A DNA stretch of 64,000 nucleotides from Pelagomonas calceolata (Eukaryota; Sar; Pelagophyceae; Pelagomonadales; Pelagomonadaceae), in NCBI GenBank assembly GCA_918797485.1, contig CAKKNE010000002.1, positions 2,942,501 to 3,006,500 on the forward strand, written 5' to 3'. The notes under the pieces were generated by a model. The model was not told the DNA's origin. It did no database searches and saw only the letters and a list, made by a program, of their open reading frames with translations. The position numbers were made by a program, and so were the translations under genes. This document shows positions 1-7,885 of the stretch, in pieces (positions within the stretch are counted from its first letter, which is position 1; every line of letters begins with the position of its first letter).

Positions 1-1785
1 CATCTCCAGCAACGCGTCCGCGAAGGGGTAATTCGAGCCGTCGGGCCACCAGGATGTAAAAGTGAAGCGGCCGCAGGGGCTCCTCTTGAAGTATTGAAAC
101 TCGCGCTTCTTCGGCTTGTCTCGGGCGTCTATGATATCTTTCTCAGATAATTCATCACTGCTACATTCGAAGGCTAGCCTTCGGTCGTCTATACTAAAAC
201 AGAAGGGCCCGTCGGTAACGTCTCGCAGCAGCTCGTAGCGTTCCCGCCCACCTTGCGACGCCAGCACCACGAAGCCCGTCGTGTTTACTACTTCTGTAGA
301 TATTACTGAGAGGCCGCACGTTGATACAATACGGTCTCGGAAACACGTGTTGACCAACCACTCTACACCTTCACGGAAGACTTCAGTCGTACCCGAGAAG
401 CGGCATCTCAATATGAGAACGTAGGGCTGGTAGCCCTCTACTTTAGCCATCCTCCCATCTATCTGGGACCACAACTCACATGCTTCCCGGAACGTTGGGC
501 GCCGCGCGACGTCCTCCCGCGCCGCTCGGACCAAGCCTAGTCTCCGCTTGTCGTCATAAATCCCGGGCCAGCCCGGTCCATTAAGTGGGTCCCACGCATG
601 CTTCTCTTGCAGCAGGCGGTGGCGCACGTCCTCTTCACTTAAAACTTCTACGCCGCCCCAATTCCCGACCTCCGCCGGGCAGCACCTCAGACAATCAAAG
701 CTCGCCACGTCGTCTCTCCGCAACCCCGGGAAGAAGACGAAGAAGCCCCCTTCTTCCTTAGTTTTGAACTTGCCCAGTCTAGGTGTCGCATTATCAATAT
801 CGCCCGCGCGGCCGCTCAGCAGTCGATGCTCCGTGACCGGTCTCACATGATGGATACTTCGGCATAGGCGCAGGTGTGCCGTTTTTATGTTCTTCGAGAA
901 GCACGACGGCGTCCGCCGCAACTCTTCCAAGGATGCCTCATGTGAATCCGTTGATGAGAACCAGACCCGTAGCCGGTGCTCGACGCGGCGCTGCACCCAG
1001 CCGCGCTTGCCGTTGAGCTTGCGGCCTTCTTCTGTGGTGAGACCGAAGACCTCGACCAATATAGGTTCGTTGTTCCGAAAGGACGCTATACTCATCGGTG
1101 CGCTTTCTATCAACGAGTACTGCAAAGGATGCGGCTCCGACGACTCATTTTCATAGTCGGACGGCTTTTCTCCCGGTTCCGCCGCCTCCTCGAGCATCCG
1201 TCGCGCTTTGATGAGTTTCAGACGGTACTCCTCTGGCACGCTGTCCAGTAGACCTTGGAAATCAGAATCAGTGTAGTTGCCCAGTTGCGCGCCGATCTTT
1301 TCATCCGGCGCGTAGACGTTGCCCGGCGCGCCGGAGGCGCCTCGCGCATACGGTGTCTTTTTTTCTTCTTCTTCTGGTGGGCCGTACTTGAAAACGAGGA
1401 CCGCGCCGATGGCCAGTAGTACTAAAAATCCCGCGACGAGGAAGGCACACGCTCCCGCGGCTTTCAACGCAAGGATCACCGGATAGAGGCTTCTTGTATA
1501 AACGCTCCACACCAAAATGACCGCGGCGATGGCTTTGCGGTATTTGCTGCTCGGCACCAGTAAGTGATTCGGCACCAGTAAGAAGAGCGCGGCGCCGGCG
1601 GCGCCCACGAAAGCTATTGCGGCGACAACTTTGAGTGGGAATAGAATAGGAGTGATGCTGCGCGTCTTGGCCATCCAGGCTACGACGACGGCTAGCGCGG
1701 CCTTGCGGTACATGTTGTACTGCGTCGGCGCTGCGGCCGCCGCCGGCGCTGCGGCGCGGCTTTGCTCGGCGGCATCGCTCGCCAT
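1..1785 (-). CDS. Multi-pass membrane protein of unknown function (3' part beyond window)
   Basis: The reading frame opens at an ATG at 1785 on the minus strand and runs 595 codons off the left edge, so the C-terminus is missing. Residues about 25-134 hold several hydrophobic segments rich in Ala, Val and Leu. Residues 25-70 and 81-126 resemble each other, both starting with YRKA and sharing TRS-x2-PI and LK-V/A-x-A patterns, which suggests an internal duplication of a two-helix hairpin. A short Glu/Lys linker follows, then a soluble region of more than 400 residues with no family I recognise. An in-frame stop lies just upstream of the ATG. Function is unknown; the topology is inferred from hydrophobicity alone. 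Confidence 0.75.
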   Translation of the reverse strand, partial: MASDAAEQSRAAAPAAAAAPTQYNMYRKAALAVVVAWMAKTRSITPILFPLKVVAAIAFVGAAGAALFLLVPNHLLVPSSKYRKAIAAVILVWSVYTRSLYPVILALKAAGACAFLVAGFLVLLAIGAVLVFKYGPPEEEEKKTPYARGASGAPGNVYAPDEKIGAQLGNYTDSDFQGLLDSVPEEYRLKLIKARRMLEEAAEPGEKPSDYENESSEPHPLQYSLIESAPMSIASFRNNEPILVEVFGLTTEEGRKLNGKRGWVQRRVEHRLRVWFSSTDSHEASLEELRRTPSCFSKNIKTAHLRLCRSIHHVRPVTEHRLLSGRAGDIDNATPRLGKFKTKEEGGFFVFFPGLRRDDVASFDCLRCCPAEVGNWGGVEVLSEEDVRHRLLQEKHAWDPLNGPGWPGIYDDKRRLGLVRAAREDVARRPTFREACELWSQIDGRMAKVEGYQPYVLILRCRFSGTTEVFREGVEWLVNTCFRDRIVSTCGLSVISTEVVNTTGFVVLASQGGRERYELLRDVTDGPFCFSIDDRRLAFECSSDELSEKDIIDARDKPKKREFQYFKRSPCGRFTFTSWWPDGSNYPFADALLEM

Positions 1786-1979
1786 GGCTCGCCAGACCGA
1801 TGATAGCTGTCTGAGCCTCGTGCCCTCTTCTGCCAAGCCCCTGGCGCTCTATTGGGCCTCGAAGAACCGAATCAATGGTCGCGCTGCCGCACCTGTGCCA
1901 GGAGATGCCGTGCTCCTTTGCACTATTTGAATTGTGCGGCTTACAGCGCGTGGCGCCCGGATAATGTCCCGCCGCGCCG

Positions 1980-2004
1980 GCCTAGCGTCATGTAAGACAC
2001 TAGC
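1980..2004 (+). promoter_or_regulatory. CTAG quasi-palindrome, candidate promoter element
   Basis: Reads GCCTAGCG, TCATG, TAAGACACTAGC in the plus direction. It lies in the divergent spacer between the membrane protein (start 1785) and the NIPSNAP gene (ATG 2186), about 180 bp before the latter, and points toward it. It belongs to the recurring family described in the findings. Its function is inferred. Confidence 0.55.
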
Positions 2005-2082
2005 ATACAGCCAGCCTCAGCTGCAGTCTTGCGTGTCGTGGTGCAAAAGCCGTCGTGGAGGCTCTCTCTCCTGTATTTGCAC

Positions 2083-2160
2083 GGCAGCATAGTGCAGCAC
2101 AACTTGCTGCCACTGCTCTGCACTCTTAGTCGGCAGCATTGCAGCAAAATTTGCTGCCAC
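2083..2160. repeat. Two tandem hairpin repeats
   Basis: Two successive units, about 2083-2113 and 2132-2160, each begin GGCAGCAT, contain TGCAGCA and end TTGCTGCCAC. GGCAGCA at the start pairs with TGCTGCC at the end, so each can fold into a hairpin. They lie between the CTAG element and the NIPSNAP ATG, probably in its 5' leader. Confidence 0.6.
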
Positions 2161-2185
2161 TCAGTCACTGCACCACTCACAACCG

Positions 2186-2896
2186 ATGCTCCTCCGCCGC
2201 ACGACCGCCGCCGCGGCGCGACGCATTTCACAAAGACGCCACCTCGGCTACGTCGAATTGGAACGGGACGTCGTCGCTCCACAACATTTAGCAGAGTACC
2301 GCGCCATGCTCGCGGCGCACGCTCCCCAACGTAAAAGACTCGACGAGGGCTACCTGGGCAGTTTTGGGGTGGACGTCGGCCGCGCGTCGAGCGTCTACCA
2401 CCTGTCCGTGTTTGAGGACTACGACCAGCGGGACGCGCGCGAGGCGACGGAGGGGCTGCGCTTCTTCCATCAGGGCGTCCAGAGTTTGGAGTCCTCCGTC
2501 TTCAAGGAGGCCTCCGCCACATTGAACGAGGCGGGACTCCCGGGTCTACAAGATGGCCTCGACGCCGTGCAAGGCTGCGCGTTCGAGCTGCGGACGTACG
2601 AATTGCAATTAGGCTACGACACGGTCCCGAACTTTCTGGAAATTTATTCGGGTGGTTTGAAAGATAAAATGGAGCACGACGACTCCGGCGAGTCGCGGCT
2701 CATCTCCCTGTTACACAGCGAGGCGGGCGTCGCGCCGCTGAACACGGTCATAGAACTATGGCGCCACGAGAGCGCGCAGGGCGCGCAGCGGTCGCGCCTG
2801 GCGTCGCGCAAGGCGACGTCGTGGCGCCGGGCCGTCAACCACATCGCCGAGCTCTCGACGCGCTTCGAGACGCAGCTGCTCCGGCCCATCTTTTGA
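2186..2896 (+). CDS. NIPSNAP family protein, probably mitochondrial
   Basis: A 236-residue protein with an Arg/Ala-rich, acid-poor N-terminus (MLLRRTTAAAARRISQRR) typical of a mitochondrial presequence. Two related halves follow: YVELERDVVAP near residue 22 and ELRTYELQLG near residue 131. The latter matches the NIPSNAP signature ELRTYxLxxG. Conserved patterns include the tail motif HIAELSTRFETQLLRPIF. NIPSNAP proteins are dimeric alpha-beta barrel proteins of mitochondria linked to mitophagy signalling in animals; the role in algae is not established. The stop is 42 bp from the convergent stop of the glycosyltransferase gene. Confidence 0.85.
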   Translation: MLLRRTTAAAARRISQRRHLGYVELERDVVAPQHLAEYRAMLAAHAPQRKRLDEGYLGSFGVDVGRASSVYHLSVFEDYDQRDAREATEGLRFFHQGVQSLESSVFKEASATLNEAGLPGLQDGLDAVQGCAFELRTYELQLGYDTVPNFLEIYSGGLKDKMEHDDSGESRLISLLHSEAGVAPLNTVIELWRHESAQGAQRSRLASRKATSWRRAVNHIAELSTRFETQLLRPIF

Positions 2897-2938
2897 GTGG
2901 CGGTGTCGCGAGATTGATTAACTAACAAAACTGTGTTT

Positions 2939-3907
2939 CTACCGGATAACGGACCGCGCATCGCAGACGCGGAGCCGCCGGAGCAGTGTGACAACTTCCG
3001 CCGCGGCACGGCCGTTGCGGCCAGGGAAGGGATGCGAATAGCCGCCCAGTTCCTCGCGGCCGCGCGGCCATATCGGAGCGAGCGTCGCGGCGTCGATCGA
3101 GGCGTCGCCTCTGATAATTCGGTCGAGGAGCCGGTGTTCCTTCTCGGCGACGTAGTGAAACGATATAACATCGGACGACACCGCGGACGCGTCGGCGGCG
3201 AACGGCTCCGGGGGGTCAATATTTTTCTTTTTGTTCACGAGCCAGTCGTCGATGGCGCCGGTGGCGAGGCGGACCGGGCCATAGACGTGGAAGCGTTCGG
3301 CGCCCGACGCCTCGCGCGTATCTATCGCGACCACGTCAAAGCGCTTCAGACACAACGCGATCTGCGCCTTTTTCGAACTAGGGTCGCACTTCTCGTCTGT
3401 CTCGCCGGCGTCAATCTCGCGCCACCTTTTCACAAACAACTCGACGGCCGCCCGGTTCACCGCGTAGCCCGCGGCTGCCGAGTTGAACAGCCCACAGCAA
3501 GGGCCCCAGAGGCGTAGGCCCGCGTACACGGGCTCCGTCCGCGAGAGACCGCTCAAATAGCAGGCCAGGTTCTCGGCGACAAGAAACGTGTGGTCGTTCA
3601 TCCAGAAGTACCAACTGTGCCGTCCCTCCAGCGCCTGGCGCAGCGCGTACACGTGCGCGCGAAATTGATTAAATCTAGGTGTGTGGTCTTCGATTGGTAG
3701 TTCCCACGCTTGGATCGAGCCCGTCGCGTTTCGTGCGGCCAGCGTTTTGATCGACAGGGCCGCGTCCTCGTGGTCTCGCGCAATCAATACAGCGATGCGC
3801 GCACGTCGTCCGAGCGTGTCAGCGATGGCACCCAGTCGCGTCGCGCGCGGGCCGGGGCCGCGCACCGGGGAGAGGCTCACGATGCACAGCAGACCTTCGA
3901 TGAGCAT
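2939..3907 (-). CDS. C1GALT1-like glycosyltransferase (GT31 family)
   Basis: The ATG at 3907 gives a protein of about 322 residues that starts with a hydrophobic stretch (MLIEGLLCIVSLSP), likely a signal anchor. The order of motifs follows core-1 beta-1,3-galactosyltransferase: a VLIARDH-like strand, the WFM-ADDDTYV region seen here as WYFWMNDHTFLV, then ENLACYLSGL, PVYAGLRL, GYAVNRAAVELF, a Cys-rich acidic stretch, AIDTREASGAERFHVYGP and VISFHYVAEKEH. The DxD-type metal motif is changed to NDH, so catalysis may be altered or lost. A longer frame upstream begins with GTG and is unlikely to be used. Golgi location is inferred from the family. Confidence 0.75.
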   Translation of the reverse strand: MLIEGLLCIVSLSPVRGPGPRATRLGAIADTLGRRARIAVLIARDHEDAALSIKTLAARNATGSIQAWELPIEDHTPRFNQFRAHVYALRQALEGRHSWYFWMNDHTFLVAENLACYLSGLSRTEPVYAGLRLWGPCCGLFNSAAAGYAVNRAAVELFVKRWREIDAGETDEKCDPSSKKAQIALCLKRFDVVAIDTREASGAERFHVYGPVRLATGAIDDWLVNKKKNIDPPEPFAADASAVSSDVISFHYVAEKEHRLLDRIIRGDASIDAATLAPIWPRGREELGGYSHPFPGRNGRAAAEVVTLLRRLRVCDARSVIR

Positions 3908-3920
3908 TCTTTTTGCAGCA

Positions 3921-3978
3921 CTGCGGGTCGTGTGGGCACCGATGCCGCCCTGCGGGTCGTGTGGGCACCGATGCCGCA
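3921..3978. repeat. 29-bp tandem duplication
   Basis: CTGCGGGTCGTGTGGGCACC followed by GATGCCGCC occurs at 3921-3949 and again at 3950-3978 with one difference. It lies just upstream of the glycosyltransferase ATG, probably in its 5' leader. The copies are close enough to suggest recent slippage. Confidence 0.9.
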
Positions 3979-4143
3979 CTGGAAATGAATTGCTCTCTCT
4001 GGGTGCGGGAGAGCACTGCGAAGTGGCAGCTCGCACGGATGCTGGGTTGAGTCCAACTGGTTCTTAGGCTACAGCTACGTGTCGAAAGCGCTGGTTTGCA
4101 TCATTTTAGACGCATGGCCAAGTGCGGCGCTGGCTGGCTCTTT

Positions 4144-4166
4144 CTAGTGTCTTACTGGACACTAGC
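4144..4166 (-). promoter_or_regulatory. CTAG quasi-palindrome, candidate promoter element
   Basis: On the minus strand it reads GCTAGTGTCCAG then TAAGACACTAG. It sits in the divergent spacer, about 237 bp before the glycosyltransferase ATG (minus) and 160 bp before the small ORF ATG at 4326 (plus). Confidence 0.55.
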
Positions 4167-4325
4167 CGCCACTTTACGCTTGCGTCGGCCCCGAGCCGTT
4201 TGCGTGCAGTTTGGATCGTGCCTACACTGCGCGACCATTACAGCTCGCACTCTACGGCCGGCGCGCCGCGTCAAATTTAAGAGAGGAAATTTTGACCTCG
4301 GAGTCCAGGTCAATTGACTCGTGTT

Positions 4326-4610
4326 ATGGGCCGGAACAAGTGGCACAGATCGCTTACTAAAGCGGAGAGGAAGCGAGCGAAAGAGGGAACAACGCTCTTC
4401 CATTCAAATAATAAGGGGGAGGAGACAGAGCAACGTGGTGAATCAGACGTAAGCAACAGTCACTGTGAAGTTGTCAATGACGGCCTTGTCCGGGCCGGGA
4501 CAGTCCGGCGGCGCCGCAGTCACAGCCAGACGTCTAATAATTCCTGGGTCCACGCGGTCGGTTTCGTCATACTCGCGGCGATCGTCATCTCGTGGGCGCT
4601 CGGGTACTAA
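4326..4610 (+). CDS. Small tail-anchored membrane protein candidate (94 aa)
   Basis: ATG at 4326, TAA at 4608-4610. The N-terminal half is very basic (MGRNKWHRSLTKAERKRAKE), the middle is acidic and Ser-rich, and the C-terminus is one hydrophobic helix (HAVGFVILAAIVISWALGY) ending at the stop, as in tail-anchored ER proteins such as the RAMP4 group; I cannot assign it to one. The stop is one base before the ATG of the sulfotransferase-like gene at 4612, so both may lie on one mRNA. A CTAG element 160 bp upstream supports a promoter for this ORF. It could instead be a long regulatory upstream ORF. Confidence 0.45.
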   Translation: MGRNKWHRSLTKAERKRAKEGTTLFHSNNKGEETEQRGESDVSNSHCEVVNDGLVRAGTVRRRRSHSQTSNNSWVHAVGFVILAAIVISWALGY

Positions 4611-4611
4611 A

Positions 4612-5394
4612 ATGTACGTTGCGGCGATCACAGCGTTCCTCGGCGTCGCCGCCGGCGCGCCGCTGCCGACGACCTGGCCGCCTCCACACAACACGTCGAC
4701 GCAGTGCGTCCGCATGCTCGCGAAGCACAAGCTCGATTGGCTGTTGGAGCCCTTCACCTGTACAAAAGCTCAGAAGACGTCCAATGCACACATCGTGCTC
4801 GGGACGGGCCTCGGTGGCACGGGAACGAGATCAGTAGCGACCGCCGTCGACAAGTTGGGATATCCCGCGTGCCACTCGTTCCTCTACGTCCTGCGGCTGC
4901 TCCAGATGAGCAAACCGCACGACCTCACGGCCTTCCGCGGCGGCGCGTCGTATTTCGATACGCCGATGGGCTACATCTTCCCACGGCTCCTGTGCTCGTT
5001 CCCGAAGGCGAAGATCGTCCACACGACGCGACGCGACTACCACCGGGGCTACGACGGCTCCTCGCGCAAATGCCGGTCAAAGCGCGAGTACCGCCTCGAG
5101 AGTGACCTCGCGCGGTGCATCGAGTACGGCTCGACGTGCCCGACGCGCGAGGAGGCGAGGACTGCGTTCGCCAATAACGAGCGGGCCGTGCTGTCCGTGC
5201 CCAAGTCGCGCCGCCACATCATGAACATCAGCGACCTGAGCAGCATTCATGCCGGGCCGCTAGCAGAATTCCTCGGAAAGGAGTGGCGCTGGGGCAATCC
5301 GGACAAACCGATTCCCCACAAAGCCGTCTACTACGCGTCCCGGGCGTGCCTCGGTGGGAATCATCCGAGGCATTGGGTGCCGCGAGTGCACTAA
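4612..5394 (+). CDS. Sulfotransferase-like protein, secretory pathway
   Basis: A 260-residue protein starting MYVAAITAFLGVAAGAPLP, a clear signal peptide. The segment IVLGTGLGGTGTRSVATAVDKLG matches the 5'-phosphosulfate loop of sulfotransferases, followed by CHSF, FDTPMGYIFPRLLCSFPKAK and IVHTTRRDYHRG, where the Arg pair fits the 3'-phosphate binding strand. It most resembles the single-domain sulfotransferase group found in many algae. The substrate is unknown. The C-terminus is rich in Lys, Arg and His. The stop is only 12 bp from the convergent stop of the next gene. Confidence 0.65.
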   Translation: MYVAAITAFLGVAAGAPLPTTWPPPHNTSTQCVRMLAKHKLDWLLEPFTCTKAQKTSNAHIVLGTGLGGTGTRSVATAVDKLGYPACHSFLYVLRLLQMSKPHDLTAFRGGASYFDTPMGYIFPRLLCSFPKAKIVHTTRRDYHRGYDGSSRKCRSKREYRLESDLARCIEYGSTCPTREEARTAFANNERAVLSVPKSRRHIMNISDLSSIHAGPLAEFLGKEWRWGNPDKPIPHKAVYYASRACLGGNHPRHWVPRVH

Positions 5395-5406
5395 GGAATA
5401 AGGGTT

Positions 5407-7581
5407 TTACGCGCTCCCCGGCGGCGGCGGCGCCTGGCGGGCGGCGAGCGCGTCTTGCGCCTGTTGTAAGAGGTTCTCCATGTTCACCGTGTCCGGGTGC
5501 GCGCTGCCGAGGACCTGCAGCGCGATGTCGCGGATCTCCCCGAGCGTCGCCGTGACCTCACTGAGTTCGTCGAGCGTGGCGCCTTCGAAATCGAGCGCCC
5601 GCGCGTAATCCAACTGCGCCCGGAGCATGCTTTCGTTCGTCCCGGGAGGCGGGTCGCCGTCCGCGCCAAGCGGCGCTGCGCTACTCCCGGGGTTCTGCGC
5701 CTGGGTGGCCCGCAATGACGACAACGACGTGGCAGCGCTGTACGTCGCCGTCGACGTCGCGGTCGCTTGACCCGTTGAAATGCGCCTGTTCTCCTCAAGC
5801 AAGTCCGTCGCAGTCGGGGGCGCCGGAGAGGGTTCGACACCAGTATTGAACGACGAGGGCCGCATCGCCAGGCGGGGGTCGTGCGCCGGCCCGGCGAGGG
5901 TCTCCGCCGCGAGCACCGCCGGCGGCCCGAGCGCGCGCCAGGCCTCGCGCCAGCCCGGCGGGTGCTCACTATCGTCCTCCGCGGCGGCTTGCGCGGCGAC
6001 CTCCTCCGCCCTGGGTCGCAGCCCGGGCCACTGGTTGAAGACCTGGCGCGGCTGCGGCTCGGAGTCGTCCGAGAACAGGAACTCGCGCGGGTGACCGGGT
6101 CTAGCTTCGACGTCCAAATTCGCCGGGCGCGTCGCGGGCAGGAGCTGGACGGGGTCCGGGTAGCGGTGGAGCCACTCGGAGTGCTGGTTCTTCTTTTCGG
6201 CTTTCTTGGCCGGCTTGACTGAAGTAACGATACCGCGCGCGCGCTCGTCGCTCAGCGACTGGCGCCAGTGCGTCGGCGGCGGCGGCGGCGGCGGCTGCGG
6301 GCGGTAGCCCGGCGGCGTGCGGTTCGGCGTCGGGTCGTAGCCGAAGGGCGTCACGAAGTTCGACAGCACCGGGTCGACGCGGCACGTGAGAGCCCCGGGG
6401 CCCAGCTCAAAGGTCCACAATTCAAAGGGCGGCTCGCGGTGGCAGTCCTGGGCGCCCCGCGTGTCGTAGCGCCCGCGGAACCGCGCCTCGAGCCGCAACA
6501 ATCCGGAGCCGTTGAAGATCCAGCGGTCCGGCGCTAATAAAGGATGGGCGCAGGCCTCGAGCGGCGGCACGCGCAGCACCCAGCGGTCTTTGGGGGGAGG
6601 CGGCGGCGGCGGCGGCGGCGGCCCCTTTGTTATAGCGGGCGGCCGCGGCGGCGGGCCGCCGCCCGGCCGCGGCGGCGGCGCGCGTCTTCTTCTACACGAC
6701 GACGGGAACTCGAGAGTCGCAAAGTGCCTCACGCTTCTGGGAGGGATCTCCACCACGTCTAACCTTTGATCTCCGACCAACCCGCGGCTCTCGTACCTCC
6801 TCAGCAACACGGACCTTTCTAAGGGGTTCGCGAAGGCCAATTTCAAGCTATCGTCGCGCCCCCGATCGACCTTGAAATGGACCCTCCTAAAACCAGCAGC
6901 GCACTCGCGAAACAAGTGAATCTTGCCGCCCATGACGCCCGCCGCCGCTGCCTTCAACGCTTCCCTTTGTCTCTGCAACTGCGCCTCCCGCGCGGCCCGA
7001 GTCGCGGCCACAAAAGCAGCTAACGCGCCTCCTTTGGGATGCTGCCTGACGAGCTCCTCACAGCTCTCATACACATCGGGGAAGGACCGCTCGATGGCCT
7101 GGCGCACGTTCATGCGGCCGCGCTCCTCATCATAACGAAGACACGCGGCGGCAAAAATGCGTTTCTTCGTCTCCGGCGCGGCTCTCCTAGCGATCCTGGC
7201 GAGCCACCTGGCCGAAGCGGCTCGGACCGCTTGCAGCTTGTCTCCTTTTAATGTTTTCGTTAAAAATTCTTCCGCGTCGACGCCCAAACAGCGCCCCATG
7301 GCCTCGACCGCTTCGAGCCGCCACCGCGCCCTTTTCGAGACGCTCCGCGCGGCCCAGCGCTTCTCAAAACATCGTTTGATGGCCGCGGGGAGTCGCGAGT
7401 GCGCGTTGAATTGTTTGGAGACAGCCCGTAACGCTCGCAGATCGTTGGGGTCCGCGAACCTTCCGATACCATCTAACGCGCGATGCGGGCCGGCGAGGGG
7501 GCTCTCGCCGGGCGTACTCCGGCGTCCCTCTTTCGGCTCGACGTCCATCTTTTCGCTTCCCGACGAGTTGGGGGTCTCCAT
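5407..7581 (-). CDS. Proline-rich protein with F-box-like N-terminus and TPR-like tail
   Basis: A 724-residue protein with ATG at 7581. Residues about 30-65 (LDGIGRFADPNDLRALRAVSKQF) look like an F-box-type helix set, and residues 70-200 are helical and Arg/Ala-rich. Two poly-proline blocks of 10 and 7 Pro lie near the middle, beside Gly/Pro/Arg-rich sequence. The last 60 residues, with ALQVLGSAHPDTVNMENLLQQA, resemble the end of a kinesin-light-chain type TPR. I know no named family with this architecture. A protein-interaction or ubiquitin-ligase adaptor role is inference. A CTAG element lies 210 bp upstream, pointing toward it. Confidence 0.7.
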   Translation of the reverse strand: METPNSSGSEKMDVEPKEGRRSTPGESPLAGPHRALDGIGRFADPNDLRALRAVSKQFNAHSRLPAAIKRCFEKRWAARSVSKRARWRLEAVEAMGRCLGVDAEEFLTKTLKGDKLQAVRAASARWLARIARRAAPETKKRIFAAACLRYDEERGRMNVRQAIERSFPDVYESCEELVRQHPKGGALAAFVAATRAAREAQLQRQREALKAAAAGVMGGKIHLFRECAAGFRRVHFKVDRGRDDSLKLAFANPLERSVLLRRYESRGLVGDQRLDVVEIPPRSVRHFATLEFPSSCRRRRAPPPRPGGGPPPRPPAITKGPPPPPPPPPPKDRWVLRVPPLEACAHPLLAPDRWIFNGSGLLRLEARFRGRYDTRGAQDCHREPPFELWTFELGPGALTCRVDPVLSNFVTPFGYDPTPNRTPPGYRPQPPPPPPPTHWRQSLSDERARGIVTSVKPAKKAEKKNQHSEWLHRYPDPVQLLPATRPANLDVEARPGHPREFLFSDDSEPQPRQVFNQWPGLRPRAEEVAAQAAAEDDSEHPPGWREAWRALGPPAVLAAETLAGPAHDPRLAMRPSSFNTGVEPSPAPPTATDLLEENRRISTGQATATSTATYSAATSLSSLRATQAQNPGSSAAPLGADGDPPPGTNESMLRAQLDYARALDFEGATLDELSEVTATLGEIRDIALQVLGSAHPDTVNMENLLQQAQDALAARQAPPPPGSA

Positions 7582-7790
7582 CTGTGTCCCTTCTCGGGCC
7601 GCGGGCCCGGGGCGGGGCTGTGGGTATTCGGCCCGCTCTGCTGTTCGGGGCTGCCCCGCGACGGGGCTGCCCGCGCAGGCTTGCCGCTGGCGGAACGCGG
7701 CGGGGGCTATGGATCTGTCGCTACCTCAGCGAACAGCGCGCTCGGTGGGCGCGGGCGAAGCGGCTTGCTGGCCAGCTTCATGCTTGGATT

Positions 7791-7813
7791 GCTAGTGTCT
7801 TACCGCCGCTAGC
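7791..7813 (-). promoter_or_regulatory. CTAG quasi-palindrome, candidate promoter element
   Basis: On the minus strand: GCTAGCGGCGG then TAAGACACTAGC. The neighbours are tandem on the minus strand (7886-9166 ends before it, 5407-7581 starts after it), so this copy can only serve the gene starting at 7581. Its orientation matches. Confidence 0.65.
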
Positions 7814-7885
7814 AAAATGCGGGACGCGGCGACTTGGCGCACTGGTGACGCCATCGCCGCGATAAGAAGAAACCTAAAAAACAAC

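Noticed and set aside
4096-4317. Short plus ORF starting near the glycosyltransferase promoter
   Set aside because: It spans the CTAG element and lacks any coding signature.
7157-7795. Plus-strand frame of 212 codons
   Set aside because: It covers the start of the minus-strand proline-rich gene and runs through its promoter element; no protein features.
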